A stretch of DNA of 64,000 nt from assembly GCF_025548535.1 (NCBI RefSeq), contig NZ_JAJLQW010000007.1, positions 62,001 to 126,000 of the forward strand. The letters are read 5' to 3'. Of the stretch, positions 8,385 to 19,233 are shown piece by piece. The position numbers were made by a program, and so were the translations under genes. Every line of letters begins with the position of its first letter. Position 1 is the stretch's first letter. The notes below the pieces were generated by a model. The model was not told the DNA's origin. It searched no databases and saw only the letters and a list, made by a program, of their open reading frames with translations. The stretch comes from Undibacterium sp. Jales W-56. GTDB taxonomy: Bacteria; Pseudomonadota; Gammaproteobacteria; Burkholderiales; Burkholderiaceae_D.

Positions 8385-9845
8385 TCAAGCCGTGCCGCCT
8401 ACAGTCAGGCCATCGATACGCAAGGTAGGCTGTCCAACGCCGACCGGCAAACTTTGTCCTTCTTTACCGCAAACGCCGACACCTGAATCAAGCCGTAAAT
8501 CATGACCTATCATTGATACGTGATTTAAGACTTCGGGACCGTTACCGATCAAGGTTGCGCCCTTCACCGGGTAGGTAATTTTGCCGTTTTCTATCATGTA
8601 CGCTTCGCTGGCCGAGAACACAAATTTACCATTCGTAATATCGACCTGACCGCCGCCAAAATTCACCGCATACAGGCCATTTTTGACTGAAGCCAGAATC
8701 TCGGCGGGATCCTTATCGCCGGCCAGCATATACGTATTCGTCATCCTTGGCATCGGCAAATGGGCAAATGATTCGCGCCGTGCATTGCCGGTGACAGGCA
8801 TCTTCATCAGACGCGCATTCATCGTATCCTGCATATAGCCTTTCAAGATACCGTCTTCAATCAAGGTTGTGCATTGCGTGGGGTTGCCTTCGTCGTCCAT
8901 ATTCAATGAGCCGCGACGATCTTGTATGGTGCCGTCATCGACGACGGTCACGCCTTTTGCTGCAACCCTGTCGCCAATCCGTCCCGCAAAAGTGCTTGAA
9001 CCTTTGCGGTTAAAATCGCCTTCCAGGCCGTGCCCTATCGCTTCATGCAGCAAGATACCTGGCCATCCAGGCCCAAGCACCACGGTCATGGGACCGGCAG
9101 GTGCGGGGCGCGCATCCAGATTCACCAAAGCGGATTTCACCGCCTCATCGGCATATTGCTCTAACAGGGCGTCGGAAAAATAAGCGTAGTCGTAACGGCC
9201 GCCACCGCCACTCGATGCCATTTCGCGCCGGCCATTCTGCTCGACAATCACAGTCAGCGAGATGCGCACCAGAGGACGGATATCGGCGGCAACCACACCG
9301 TCACTACGGGCGACCAGCACGACATCATATTCACCGGCCAGACTAGCCATCACCTGCACCACACGCGGATCCTTGGCTCTGGCGATTTTTTCCAGCCGCT
9401 CTAACAGACTTACTTTTTGCGTCGCATCCAGCGATGCTAAAGGATCGTTTTGCAGATATAAAGCACGGCTAGCTGCACCCGACATGCTGGATGCCACCTT
9501 GATTTTTCCGGCACCTTGTCTGGCTATCGTGCGGGTGGCATGAACAGCTTCTTGCAAGGCTTTTTCTGAAATATCATCTGAGTACGAAAACGCTGTTTTA
9601 TCGCCGGAGATCGCACGCACGCCGACACCCTGATCGATAGAAAAACTACCGGTCTTGACGATACCCTCTTCCAGACTCCAGCCTTCGCTTTTGGTGAACT
9701 GGAAGTACAGATCGGCATAATCCAGCTTATGCGTAAACATGGAGCCGAGCACCTTGCCCAATTTGGCTTCATCGAGTCCAAACGGGGTCAGCAAAATGTC
9801 GCGGGCAATGGCTAAATGGCGCAGATTTGAGTCAAATGGGATCAT
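8385..9845 (-). CDS. tldD: Metalloprotease TldD
   Basis: A 486-residue member of the TldD/PmbA (U62) family. TldD and its partner TldE/PmbA form a zinc protease that trims peptides such as microcin precursors and CcdA in E. coli. The metal motif HEAIGH is at residues 267-272 ([18 protein letters not shown]), with the third-ligand region [13 protein letters not shown] near the C-terminus. The N-terminal domain contains DYADLYFQ and [18 protein letters not shown], as in E. coli TldD. It is followed downstream by aroG and preceded by a nitrilase gene on the same strand; the same nitrilase-tldD order is common in betaproteobacteria. Confidence 0.95.
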   Translation of the reverse strand: MIPFDSNLRHLAIARDILLTPFGLDEAKLGKVLGSMFTHKLDYADLYFQFTKSEGWSLEEGIVKTGSFSIDQGVGVRAISGDKTAFSYSDDISEKALQEAVHATRTIARQGAGKIKVASSMSGAASRALYLQNDPLASLDATQKVSLLERLEKIARAKDPRVVQVMASLAGEYDVVLVARSDGVVAADIRPLVRISLTVIVEQNGRREMASSGGGGRYDYAYFSDALLEQYADEAVKSALVNLDARPAPAGPMTVVLGPGWPGILLHEAIGHGLEGDFNRKGSSTFAGRIGDRVAAKGVTVVDDGTIQDRRGSLNMDDEGNPTQCTTLIEDGILKGYMQDTMNARLMKMPVTGNARRESFAHLPMPRMTNTYMLAGDKDPAEILASVKNGLYAVNFGGGQVDITNGKFVFSASEAYMIENGKITYPVKGATLIGNGPEVLNHVSMIGHDLRLDSGVGVCGKEGQSLPVGVGQPTLRIDGLTVGGTA

Positions 9846-9957
9846 ATTCTTCTAACAATGCAATAAGTGATGGATGTACGAATTGTAGAGCAAGTCCGGG
9901 GTCTACACGCATCACCGTCTTTTAGGATAATTTCAGTAAGGCTGACGACTTCAATTT

Positions 9958-10755
9958 CTATATTAATTTGCGGTGTTTTAATGCGGGCAGGCTTGCTCTC
10001 ACTGCATCTATATTCAACTGGTCAAGCGCGCCGCTAACGATGCCCTCACCTTCATCCAGCATATCGATGATCTTACCCCAAGGGTCGATGAGCATACTGT
10101 GCCCCCAGGTGCGACGGCCATTGATATGTGTGCCGCCTTGCGCCGAGGCCAGGACGTAGCATTGATTTTCAATCGCTCTGGCGCGCAACAGGATTTCCCA
10201 ATGGGCCTGGCCTGTGGTGTGGGTAAATGCCGCAGGTACGACCAATAAACTGCATTCCCCCATCGCCCGGTACAGCTCGGGAAAACGCAAGTCGTAACAC
10301 ACCGACAGGCCGACTTTGGCAAAACCGGCATCAAATGTCACCACCTGCTGACCGGGTGTAATAGTGCGGGACTCCTCGTAGGATTCCTCACCTTTGGTAA
10401 AGCCAAATAAATGAATCTTGTCATAGCGTGCGACTGACTCGCCCTGGGGATTAAACACCAGGGTGGTGTTCAAGACTTTGTCAGGTTGCGCAGACAAGAG
10501 TGGAATCGTACCGCCGATGATCCAGACACCCAGGCGTTGCGCTTGCGTCGCCAGAAAATCTTGAATCGGCCCTTGTCCCGGCTTCTCCGCGAGTTGCAGC
10601 TTGTCCAGTTCATGCAATCCCATCACCGGCCAATACTCGGGCAGCAGAATGAGTTTGGCTCCGCCGCTGGCGGCTTGTTGCAGCAAGCGTTCCGCAGTTG
10701 CCATATTCTCTTGCGGCACCGGTGTAGAGACCATTTGTATCGCGGCGATATTCAT
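9958..10755 (-). CDS. Carbon-nitrogen hydrolase (Nit1/Nit2-like, nitrilase superfamily)
   Basis: A 265-residue cytoplasmic amidase with the full catalytic triad: Glu40 in LLPEYW, Lys113 in YDKIHLF, Cys153 in SVCYDLRFPELYR. The CYDLRFPELYR wording is typical of Nit1-type enzymes, which in known cases hydrolyse deaminated glutathione made by transaminase side reactions; this specificity is inferred. The gene lies 39 bp downstream of yhdP and 112 bp upstream of tldD, all on the minus strand, so yhdP-nit-tldD may be one transcript. Confidence 0.88.
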   Translation of the reverse strand: MNIAAIQMVSTPVPQENMATAERLLQQAASGGAKLILLPEYWPVMGLHELDKLQLAEKPGQGPIQDFLATQAQRLGVWIIGGTIPLLSAQPDKVLNTTLVFNPQGESVARYDKIHLFGFTKGEESYEESRTITPGQQVVTFDAGFAKVGLSVCYDLRFPELYRAMGECSLLVVPAAFTHTTGQAHWEILLRARAIENQCYVLASAQGGTHINGRRTWGHSMLIDPWGKIIDMLDEGEGIVSGALDQLNIDAVRASLPALKHRKLI

Positions 10756-10794
10756 TACGCTATCCTCAAAATATATAGTCTGCCCATCCCCCGA

Positions 10795-13700
10795 TTATTT
10801 TGTCGCGCCTGAGTCTTTTTTAGGCGGTGGGATTTCCACATCTTTATGATCAATCTTGGTAACAGTCGGTTCTTTCCATTCGCCTGTAATCATATACTCG
10901 TAGGTAAAAGCGCGTGCCAATGGCTCACGCAAAAACAATTGCGCGAGAAAGGTGCCCAACCCGATCACCGGATTCACCGCCAGGCCATAGACGACAGAAG
11001 CAGTGCCGGCGTTGATCTCAGGGATCACCGCAACATGCAGATGCTGGGATTCATTCACGATATCTGCGGTCCCGTCCATTAATACCGTCGCATTCACGCT
11101 ACGCATTTTGAGGTTCTCTGTCTTCGCAATGCCTTTTTGAATTTGCGCTGTTCCTGTGATCGAATCAAATGCAAAACCATCTGAAAATACATCACGGAAA
11201 TCGAGTGTCAGACGCCTGGGCAGCGACTGCATGCTCAGTACGCCCAACAGTTTTGCCGCCCCCGGGTCGACTTTCAAAAACTGTCCCGCTGCCAGCTCCA
11301 GCTGAATTTGTCCCGACATACTTGGCACATCCATCGAAAACGGCAATCCGTTCCAGGTGACCTCGCCCTGCAACTTGCCGCGCCCGCCGCGCATCACATT
11401 TGCAAATCCGACTCTATCGAGCAATTTACCGGCGCTATTAATTTCCAATACATAGTTCAGATCGGTGACGCTGGCACCGCTACGGTTACTCCACTTACCG
11501 CTACCTTTGAGTTCTGCATCTTCGTTTTTTAACGAGACTTTATGGATGCGCCACTCGCGTCCGGTCGCAGTCATCGCGTTACTCGCCATCATCTCTAAAC
11601 GGCCGAATTTTTTATTAAACAATTCAAAATTATCTGCTGCGATATCCAGACTGGGAATCTGCGTATCGCTATTTTTACCCTCGAGCAAATCCGACACATC
11701 GGAAGCAGCGGACTGCGGGATGATCAGCTTACTCAAACGTGCAGACACATTGCCCAGACCCTGCCCCGCAATGCCGGAATCGCTCCAGCTCAGATACCCG
11801 GAGGCCTGATTCGAATCGATATTGGCTTGCCATAAACCTTTTTGATGAGAAGCGCCGACCACAACATTATCCAATTTCTTTCCCATCACGGTCAGTTCAG
11901 CGGTGCGGGCCGCGAGCACATTCGGCTCGATGTAAGCGGCAATATCCAGATCGCCGGCACTGGTCGCTGAATTCGCGCCCAAACCGGCGCCGGCATTGGC
12001 GGCAGCGTTGTTAGCAGTCGCCACCAGGCGACGCCACTCGTCGACATTCACAGCCTTGAAATCGATATTCGCATTCAAGCCGCTATCCGGCTCTGGTGCC
12101 GGTGCATTCACGCCAATACCGCCACGCAGCACTTGCCAACTGGCGTTTGATTCCGTCGATTTTTGTCTCTGGTAACGTGCATTGATTGCCGTACCCAGAT
12201 TCACTTTAATCTCGTCACGCAACTGATTGGCGTCCGCCGCTACTTGCGGAACCAATTCAAAATGGAGGGGTAAACTGTCATTGGCAGTCTTGCGCAGAGG
12301 TGCCGGGAAATTCAATGCCAGGCCTTGCAAGCTGGAATCAATTTGCAATTCTAACTGGCGTTTTTTGACATTGATACTGGCGCTGTAACGTGCCGCACCC
12401 AGCAGCTTATCGCTCAAACGTTCACTCGCCAGTGCCGGGAAATTTTTACGCAAGCCATCGGCGGTCGCCACACCATCCAGCCGGATCCTGATGCTGCCAT
12501 CCTTTTGCGAGCCGCCGGTTGCCTGCACCGCGCCGCCGAGCAAAGTGCCTTTCAGCGTATTCAGGCTCACGCCTTTTTCAGTGAATTCGAGTTTGCCATT
12601 CACTGCACTGACCGCTGGAATCCCGCCCTGCAACTGCAGGTCATTGCCGGCAAACTGCAATAGGCCCTGGACTTTGGATTCGACGATATGCTGCAAGGGT
12701 AATTGCAGCTTCAAGCCCAATTGGGCATTCGCGCTGGCTTTACTGTCTTTCAGGAAATGGCCGAGCCAGCCATCGACAGGACTCGCATTCACATACTGCA
12801 ACATGGTTTGCAGGTTGCCGCTGGCGGTACCATCTATCGTCAAGACACTATTGTGATTGACCAGATCGGGAATGATCGCTTTGACCTTGCTTAAATCCGC
12901 GCCTAAAGTTTTTGCGGTATCCCCACGAATCTCCATACGAGCGCGATCAAATACGAAACTGCCTTTGATGCTATCAATCACCGGCCACAGCGGCGCCTTA
13001 CCATCCTCGGCTAAATACCCCGGAGAAAAATCCAGCTTACCGTCAACAATCGCGCCCTTGACCCAAAACTCGCCCTTAGGATTCGACTTGCCCTCATGCG
13101 CAGCAAATGGGAACTGCGCGAGATCCCCCTGAATACGCAAACTGACATCGTCGGCACGGCCATCGAGCAAAGCGCCGATCAGCCAACGGCGCAAATCTTC
13201 CGGCGCATTGACCGGGATAAAACGGTCGATCTGTTTGAGATCGAAGCCCGTGAGTTTGCCAACGATATCGACCTCGCCAGGCTGCGCGTCCTGTCCCTGC
13301 GCCTTGCCCGGCCGCATTGACATCGTGTACTTACCGGAGATTGACGCGACCAGCTTATCCTGTTCAAATGCCATTTTGCTGATCTGTAAAGCCAGCTTGT
13401 CGTCCGCTTCAAATTGCCAGCGCGCCAGCATTTGCAATTTTTTAAACGGCATGACCGGATCGACAAAATAACTGGACAATTGCAGCGACAAGTCTTTGGA
13501 ATCGAGCATAAAACTGCCGCCCTTATCGCTTGCATCTACCGTGCCGGACAAATTCTCAAATCCGGGAATGGCAGGCACGGCAGCTCGGGCGGGCGCAGTG
13601 CTGGTCTTGGCCAGCGCCAGCTGTGCGGGTTGCGCCTGCAGCGATAAATTCAGGAATTGTCCTTTCAGGCTATACGACACAATCTCAGGATAACTACCCT

Positions 13701-15069
13701 GCCATTTCGCAGTAAATTCTTTGAGCTGGCCTCTCGGGCCAAAGTCCGCCAGCATACGGCGCTGGTCCGGCGGCAAGGGCAGATGCTCAGCGAAATTCGC
13801 CAGCGTATGCAGGTCCAGCTGCTTGGCGAATAACTCCACTTTTTCCGGCTGTCCTTTTTGCGCCGGAACATAGCTCTCGCTGATCGTGGTTGCCGGCAAA
13901 ACCTGGCCGTCACGCGTCTGCATCGAAAAATCGATCAGCGAAATTTTATGACCGGCCTGCCCAAACAAACCCCGCAAATACTGACGACCGAAGGCAGCGC
14001 GCTCACTGGCAATCAATCTGCCACTGACCTGCGCCATATCGAGTACCGGCAAATCTTTGCGGAAAGTCCCTAAGACATCGGTCAATTTGATATCGGCGGT
14101 CAGCTCGGCAACCCGGCCTTTATCCAAATGCAGCCATGCGCGAACGGTGCCATGCGCCTTCTTCACGTCGGCGGGTAAATCGACATACGCCTTGAGCAGG
14201 CTGAGATCCGATTGCGCGAGATCGGCGTACAGATCGCCGCTCCAGCTGCTTAACTCGGTCGTTCTGCGGTTGAAAACGGCATGTTGAAAATCACCGCGAA
14301 TATCGACAGGCGCAGCCAGATCCGCCGGTGGCGTCGCCTTCAGCGCGAACTTATGATGACGCCATTGATTGTTGAGCACAAAGTTGATTGAGGCCAGATT
14401 CAATTCAGGCGCATTGCGATATTGGTCGATCCAGCGCAGGCTGCCGTCACGAATCACGATGTCCCGCTGTGCCAGGATCCAATCCAGACCTTTGCCATCG
14501 CCGGCTTGGGCAGGATCGATAAAAAATCCGCCGACCAGCAACTTACCGTCAGCGAGTTTTTGCACCGTCAGGGAGGGATGCGCGATATCGAGTTTATCCA
14601 GCCGCAGTTCCAGCAACAGCAAGGACCACCAGGAAACCGTGGCCGAGACATCAGGCAAGGTCAAGGCCGGCTGGCCTTTTTGGTCACGGACCACCACATC
14701 TTGCAAAACCAGTACGGGATTGAGGCGAGACCAGCTTGCCTGCAAATTCGTGATCTCAACCGGACGTCCGATTGACTGGCTGGCGAATTTTTCGATATCG
14801 GCTTTATAGTGCGCTACGTTCGGCAGCACGCCATAACGCAACGCCAGAAATAAAGCGCAGAACAGGAAATAACAAAGCGCCAGCAATTTCAGCAAGACGC
14901 GCACGCCCCGGCCACAGACCGCGGTCGCAGAGCGGCAGCCTGCCATCAGTGCACGCAGCCTGCCCAAATTGCTAACCTCACGGATATCGCTAGCCGGAAT
15001 AGCGTCAGGTATCGATGCAGAGACCTGGTCTTGAACTGGTGGCACCGGCGTGTTATTGATCACTGACAC
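10795..15069 (-). CDS. yhdP: YhdP family protein (AsmA-like, TIGR02099)
   Basis: A very long protein (1424 residues). One membrane segment near residues 60-85 (LLKLLALCYFLFCALFLALR) anchors it in the inner membrane; the rest is predicted periplasmic beta-rich repeats with an AsmA-like C-terminal domain. YhdP in E. coli belongs to the bridge-like proteins that carry phospholipid to the outer membrane together with TamB and YdbH. The C-terminus DHKDVEIPPPKK is normal for betaproteobacterial members. The start is uncertain: the frame opens at a GTG (15069), and no clear ribosome binding site is seen. Divergent from glnE across 361 bp; a palindromic repeat (15137-15219) sits just upstream. Confidence 0.93.
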   Translation of the reverse strand: MSVINNTPVPPVQDQVSASIPDAIPASDIREVSNLGRLRALMAGCRSATAVCGRGVRVLLKLLALCYFLFCALFLALRYGVLPNVAHYKADIEKFASQSIGRPVEITNLQASWSRLNPVLVLQDVVVRDQKGQPALTLPDVSATVSWWSLLLLELRLDKLDIAHPSLTVQKLADGKLLVGGFFIDPAQAGDGKGLDWILAQRDIVIRDGSLRWIDQYRNAPELNLASINFVLNNQWRHHKFALKATPPADLAAPVDIRGDFQHAVFNRRTTELSSWSGDLYADLAQSDLSLLKAYVDLPADVKKAHGTVRAWLHLDKGRVAELTADIKLTDVLGTFRKDLPVLDMAQVSGRLIASERAAFGRQYLRGLFGQAGHKISLIDFSMQTRDGQVLPATTISESYVPAQKGQPEKVELFAKQLDLHTLANFAEHLPLPPDQRRMLADFGPRGQLKEFTAKWQGSYPEIVSYSLKGQFLNLSLQAQPAQLALAKTSTAPARAAVPAIPGFENLSGTVDASDKGGSFMLDSKDLSLQLSSYFVDPVMPFKKLQMLARWQFEADDKLALQISKMAFEQDKLVASISGKYTMSMRPGKAQGQDAQPGEVDIVGKLTGFDLKQIDRFIPVNAPEDLRRWLIGALLDGRADDVSLRIQGDLAQFPFAAHEGKSNPKGEFWVKGAIVDGKLDFSPGYLAEDGKAPLWPVIDSIKGSFVFDRARMEIRGDTAKTLGADLSKVKAIIPDLVNHNSVLTIDGTASGNLQTMLQYVNASPVDGWLGHFLKDSKASANAQLGLKLQLPLQHIVESKVQGLLQFAGNDLQLQGGIPAVSAVNGKLEFTEKGVSLNTLKGTLLGGAVQATGGSQKDGSIRIRLDGVATADGLRKNFPALASERLSDKLLGAARYSASINVKKRQLELQIDSSLQGLALNFPAPLRKTANDSLPLHFELVPQVAADANQLRDEIKVNLGTAINARYQRQKSTESNASWQVLRGGIGVNAPAPEPDSGLNANIDFKAVNVDEWRRLVATANNAAANAGAGLGANSATSAGDLDIAAYIEPNVLAARTAELTVMGKKLDNVVVGASHQKGLWQANIDSNQASGYLSWSDSGIAGQGLGNVSARLSKLIIPQSAASDVSDLLEGKNSDTQIPSLDIAADNFELFNKKFGRLEMMASNAMTATGREWRIHKVSLKNEDAELKGSGKWSNRSGASVTDLNYVLEINSAGKLLDRVGFANVMRGGRGKLQGEVTWNGLPFSMDVPSMSGQIQLELAAGQFLKVDPGAAKLLGVLSMQSLPRRLTLDFRDVFSDGFAFDSITGTAQIQKGIAKTENLKMRSVNATVLMDGTADIVNESQHLHVAVIPEINAGTASVVYGLAVNPVIGLGTFLAQLFLREPLARAFTYEYMITGEWKEPTVTKIDHKDVEIPPPKKDSGATK

Positions 15070-15430
15070 AATCGCTTAACGCTCTCTTGCAACAGAAAAA
15101 TAGCGCGACAGCACTCTCTGAAAAAACGCGAAAAACAATATACTCCCCCAATATTTTCTAAAAATAGGCCTGATCCGCATATTCTACCTAGACAATACAA
15201 TTTACTGCCCTGGAGTATGCTCTATATTCATAGACAAAACAGACTGCCACTGGATTGTTACAGACGCATCCGGCGCATGGTGATGCTTCAGGGCCTGTCA
15301 ACCTTCAAATCGGGATTGCGAATGAATCTGAGCAGGCCCCCACTCAAACTTATCCGGCTTACCGCGTTATGTTTGCCTGTTTGCCTTTAAAATCCATGTA
15401 CGACCACTCCGCCCTTTCATTAAGCATTCC
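15070..15430. other. Divergent intergenic region yhdP/glnE
   Basis: A gene-free stretch of 361 bp. It contains the palindromic repeat at 15137-15219 and an inverted pair GGGCCTG (around 15291) and CAGGCCC (around 15338) that could form a long-looped hairpin ahead of glnE. No clear promoter hexamers were recognised. Confidence 0.5.
15137..15219 (-). repeat. 82-bp palindromic repeat, copy 1 of 3
   Basis: Read on the minus strand it begins with CATACTCCAGGGCAGTA (ATACT ... AGTA hairpin), has the core GAATATGCGGATCAGGCC and ends GGGGGAGTATA. The same start, core and end recur at 42734-42815 and 56208-56288 with almost equal length (81-83 bp). It lies 68 bp before the yhdP start, in the orientation that places GGGGGAG nearest the gene. 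Confidence 0.75.
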
Positions 15431-18163
15431 ATGACTCCTGCACTGGCAAATCCGTCCGACCTCATCAGCACCGCGCAACTCTCACGCTTCGTCAAGCGTT
15501 GGCTACAGGCCGATCCCGCTCGCGTCAGCTTACTCGAAGAACACAGCAGATTATCCTTGAGCCCGCAGATTTTTGTTGAGATTTTACAAAAAGAAATACA
15601 GGCAGGCGCGACGCTTAACAAAGCCATGCGCCGCTTGCGCAATTTAGTCGTGGCGACCCTGATCGCCAGAGACTTAAACGGCGCCGCCAACATGGACGAA
15701 GTTGTCAGCACGATTAGCCATTTTGCGGATTTCGTAGTGCAGCAACACAGCGCCGCCTTGATGCAGGAGGCAATTGCCATGTATGGCACACCGACAGGCG
15801 AAGAATCCGGCGCGCCGCAAGAATTGATCGTGCTGGGGATGGGCAAGCTCGGTGGCTATGAATTAAATGTCTCCTCCGACATTGATCTGATCTTTTGCTA
15901 CGCCGAAGATGGCGACACCCGCACCGACAGCGCAGAACAACGCAGTCTCTCGAATCATGAATTCTTCAGCCGTTTGGGCAAAAGATTGATTGCAGCGATT
16001 TCGGAAGTCACAGAGGACGGTTTTAGCTTCCGGGTCGATATGGCCTTGCGTCCGAACGGCAACTCCGGCCCCTTAGTCGCCAGCTTTGCGATGATCGAGG
16101 ATTATTTCCTGATCCAGGGTCGCGAGTGGGAGCGCTATGCCTGGGTCAAAGCCAGGGCGCTTACCGGCAGACCCGACGATATTGCAGCCCTGGATAACAT
16201 CGTCCGGCCTTTCGTATATCGCCGCTATCTCGACTACGGCGTGATCGATTCGCTGCGCTCCATGCACGGACAAATTCGCGCCGAAGTCATCCGCCAGGAA
16301 ACCCGTCACCCTGAGCGCAGCAATAACGTCAAGCTCGGTCGCGGCGGCATCCGCGAAATCGAATTTTTGAGTCAGGTTTTCCAGTTGATACGCGGCGGTC
16401 GCGAAGCCAGTTTACGTGATCGCTCGACCAGGACAACCTTGCTCACGCTGGCGGAAAAAAATATTCTGGAAGCGGCGATCGTCGATCAGTTACTAAGCTC
16501 ATATCGCTTCTTACGCGATCTCGAACATCGCCTGCAATATCTGGATGACGCGCAAACCCATACCTTTCCAGTCAAACAAGAAGATCAGGCGGTCATTGCG
16601 CATATGATGGGCTGCGCCTCTGTCGAAGAACTGCTCGGCCAACTGATGCCGCATCGGCAATTTGTCGCCGAACAATTCGATGCCATTTTCAAAGAGAAAA
16701 AAACTTCACAAAAGCATACCGACGATCACGCCTTGGCCGCAACGCTGGCAGATGCGGATAGTGCCGAGATGCTGGAAGCGCATTTAAGCGCATTGCATTT
16801 CCAGGATGTGGGCGAAGCCGTACAACGCCTGTTGAGCACATGGCAAGCGCCGCGCCTGCAATCGCTGAGCGAAATCAGCCGCATTAAGCTGGTGGCGATT
16901 GTCAACAGCGCGCTTCCGCAAATCGCCAAACAAGCACACGGTCATCTGGCGACGCTGAACCGCTTACTCGATTTTATCGAAGCGATTGCCCGCAGAACGG
17001 CGTATCTCGCGCTGCTGACCGAATATCCGCATACCCTGGAACGGGTCGTCAGGATGATGGGGGCGAGTGACTGGGCGGCAAAATTTTTAACCCGCCACCC
17101 GATTCTGCTCGATGAATTGCTGGATGAAACCGCATTAAGACAAGACCCGGACTGGCGCAGCTTCAATGCAGAATTGCAGCACCACCTCGACCAGCATACC
17201 GGCGATACTGAACGTCAGTTAGAAACCCTGAGAGAGATGCATCACGCGCTGCAATTCCGCTTGCTTGCGCAAGATCTGGAGGGGCAGGTCACGGTTGAAC
17301 ATCTGGCCGACGAACTGTCCCAACTGGCCGATCTGGTGGTCGCGGCGACCATTCAGGCGGCATGGCAAACCATCGCCAGCCGCCATCGCGAGCAACCGCA
17401 ATTTGCCGTCATCGCCTACGGCAAATTAGGCGGCAAAGAACTAGGCTATGCATCCGATCTCGATGTGATTTTTCTATACGACGATGACGATCAGGACGCG
17501 CCGGCGAATTATGCCAAACTGGCGCAACGCTTCATCACCTGGATGACCGCGCATACGCCCGCAGGTATTTTGTTTGATATCGACATCGCCTTACGGCCTG
17601 ACGGCGCCAGCGGCTTGCTGGTGTCGTCCGTGCATGCCTTTGCCCGCTACCAGGAACAGTCAGCGTGGTTATGGGAACATCAGGCGCTGACGCGCGCGCG
17701 CTTTTGCGCGGGCGATCAGCGTATCGCACCGATGTTTGACCGGATCAGGAATCAGGTCTTAAGGCAAGCGCGCGATACCGGCAAGTTAAAACAGGAAGTC
17801 GTCAGCATGCGTAAAAAAATGCGCGATGCCCATCCCAACCGGACGGATTTGTTCGACCTGAAACAGGATGCTGGAGGGATGATCGATATTGAATTCATCG
17901 TGCAGTTTTTAGTCCTGCAACACGCGCACGCTTATCCGCAATTGACCGCGAATATCGGCAATATCGCGCTGCTGAAATTATGTGCAGAACTGGGCTTAAT
18001 TGATGCTGCACTGGCGGCCGAGAATGCTGATGCTTACCGCTTGTTTCGCAAACTGCAGCACAATCAACGCTTGCAAGGCATAGAGAAAGCGCGTGTCGAA
18101 CGCGCCCAAATCGCCAATGAAATCCAGAGCACGCAATCACTTTGGAATACATTGCTGGGATAA
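15431..18163 (+). CDS. glnE: Bifunctional glutamine synthetase adenylyltransferase/adenylyl-removing enzyme
   Basis: Controls glutamine synthetase by adding or removing AMP on a Tyr, under direction of PII. The 910-residue length and two nucleotidyltransferase domains fit. The N-terminal (removing) domain has GMGKLGGYELNVSSDIDLIF near residues 135-155; the C-terminal (adding) domain has YGKLGGKELGYASDLDVIFL near 660-680. Each has the G-G/S and D-x-D residues of the superfamily. It begins at the ATG 15431 giving the usual N-terminus and is followed by a shared terminator; no partner gene is in the operon. Confidence 0.96.
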   Translation: MTPALANPSDLISTAQLSRFVKRWLQADPARVSLLEEHSRLSLSPQIFVEILQKEIQAGATLNKAMRRLRNLVVATLIARDLNGAANMDEVVSTISHFADFVVQQHSAALMQEAIAMYGTPTGEESGAPQELIVLGMGKLGGYELNVSSDIDLIFCYAEDGDTRTDSAEQRSLSNHEFFSRLGKRLIAAISEVTEDGFSFRVDMALRPNGNSGPLVASFAMIEDYFLIQGREWERYAWVKARALTGRPDDIAALDNIVRPFVYRRYLDYGVIDSLRSMHGQIRAEVIRQETRHPERSNNVKLGRGGIREIEFLSQVFQLIRGGREASLRDRSTRTTLLTLAEKNILEAAIVDQLLSSYRFLRDLEHRLQYLDDAQTHTFPVKQEDQAVIAHMMGCASVEELLGQLMPHRQFVAEQFDAIFKEKKTSQKHTDDHALAATLADADSAEMLEAHLSALHFQDVGEAVQRLLSTWQAPRLQSLSEISRIKLVAIVNSALPQIAKQAHGHLATLNRLLDFIEAIARRTAYLALLTEYPHTLERVVRMMGASDWAAKFLTRHPILLDELLDETALRQDPDWRSFNAELQHHLDQHTGDTERQLETLREMHHALQFRLLAQDLEGQVTVEHLADELSQLADLVVAATIQAAWQTIASRHREQPQFAVIAYGKLGGKELGYASDLDVIFLYDDDDQDAPANYAKLAQRFITWMTAHTPAGILFDIDIALRPDGASGLLVSSVHAFARYQEQSAWLWEHQALTRARFCAGDQRIAPMFDRIRNQVLRQARDTGKLKQEVVSMRKKMRDAHPNRTDLFDLKQDAGGMIDIEFIVQFLVLQHAHAYPQLTANIGNIALLKLCAELGLIDAALAAENADAYRLFRKLQHNQRLQGIEKARVERAQIANEIQSTQSLWNTLLG

Positions 18164-18169
18164 AACAAA

Positions 18170-18202
18170 AAGCCAGTCGAAGTAGAAATCGACTGGCTTT
18201 TT
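18170..18202. terminator. Bidirectional terminator glnE / pbpG
   Basis: A perfect 10-bp stem AGCCAGTCGA/TCGACTGGCT with an eight-base loop, flanked by A-rich and T-rich tracts, between the converging stops at 18163 and 18226. Confidence 0.88.
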
Positions 18203-18225
18203 CACTAGGTGTTCAGACCATTAAA

Positions 18226-19233
18226 TCAGGCTTGCGGCTTGACCGTTTCCAACCATTTACGGATACGGCCGGCATCGGCCAGACGGGAATATTTGCCTTT
18301 GGAATCCAGGAATACCATGACGATTGCACGGCCTTGTATCATCGCCTGCATCACCAGGCAACGTCCTGCCTCAGAAATATAACCGGTCTTTTGCAAGCCG
18401 ATATCCCAGCTGGGATTCACCACTAATTTATTGGTTGTCAAATATTGCAGAGGACGGCCACCAGGTGCAACGACGTAACTGGAATCGGTAGAGTATTGGC
18501 GGATCAAGGGATGCTGGTAAGCTGCATTGATCAGCTTCACCAGGTCCTGGGCACTGGCCACGTTTTGGCTCGATAAACCCGAGGAATCAACATAATGCGT
18601 TTCGGCCATACCGAGTTGCCTGGCCTTGGCATTCATCGCCGCGACAAAAGCCGGTAAGCCGCCAACATAATTGCGCCCCAGGGCCGATGCAGCACGGTTC
18701 TCAGAACTCATCAGCGCAATATGCAGCAGATCAGCCCGCGATAATTTCGCGCCGACTTTCAGGCGTGACCCGGTACCTTTTTCTTTATCCAGATCATCGT
18801 TGGTGATCTCGATTTCTTCATTCATATCCTGATTTGCCTCGACCACTACCAGGCTGGTCATCAGCTTGGTAATCGAGGCAATCGGTAAAGACACGTTCGA
18901 ATTTTTATCAAACAACACTTTAGAACTGGCCTGATCGACGACAAACGCCACATTCGACTGCAGCGTCAAAGGATCGTCCGAGTGTTTAAGCCCGGCAATA
19001 TCGCCCGCTGTTGGTTTTTCCGGAGCGATGTGCGCAACTGCAACGCGTTCGGTAATGACTTTGCGTTTGCCGTTAACAATCATCGTGCGCTTCACGAATT
19101 TGCCCGCCGCAACTTTGGTCATGACTTTTTTATGAACGACATGCTTTTTGTGATGCGTGGCTTCAGCAAACACGATGGATGCTGGCAGCATCGCGGCAAT
19201 AATTATTAGTGCTTGACGGGCAAATTTCACCAT
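18226..19233 (-). CDS. pbpG: D-alanyl-D-alanine endopeptidase (PBP7-like, peptidase S11)
   Basis: A 335-residue secreted serine peptidase that cleaves D-alanyl cross-links in peptidoglycan. After a signal peptide (MVKFARQALIIIAAMLPASIVFA) comes a Lys/His-rich linker to about residue 60, then the S11 domain with the three penicillin-binding motifs: SITK at 120-123, SEN at 177-179, KTG near 283. The absence of a C-terminal PBP5 domain and amphipathic anchor favours PBP7 (PbpG) over DacA/DacC. A TTG one codon upstream is in frame, but GGGAG is best spaced for the ATG at 19233. Confidence 0.92.
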   Translation of the reverse strand: MVKFARQALIIIAAMLPASIVFAEATHHKKHVVHKKVMTKVAAGKFVKRTMIVNGKRKVITERVAVAHIAPEKPTAGDIAGLKHSDDPLTLQSNVAFVVDQASSKVLFDKNSNVSLPIASITKLMTSLVVVEANQDMNEEIEITNDDLDKEKGTGSRLKVGAKLSRADLLHIALMSSENRAASALGRNYVGGLPAFVAAMNAKARQLGMAETHYVDSSGLSSQNVASAQDLVKLINAAYQHPLIRQYSTDSSYVVAPGGRPLQYLTTNKLVVNPSWDIGLQKTGYISEAGRCLVMQAMIQGRAIVMVFLDSKGKYSRLADAGRIRKWLETVKPQA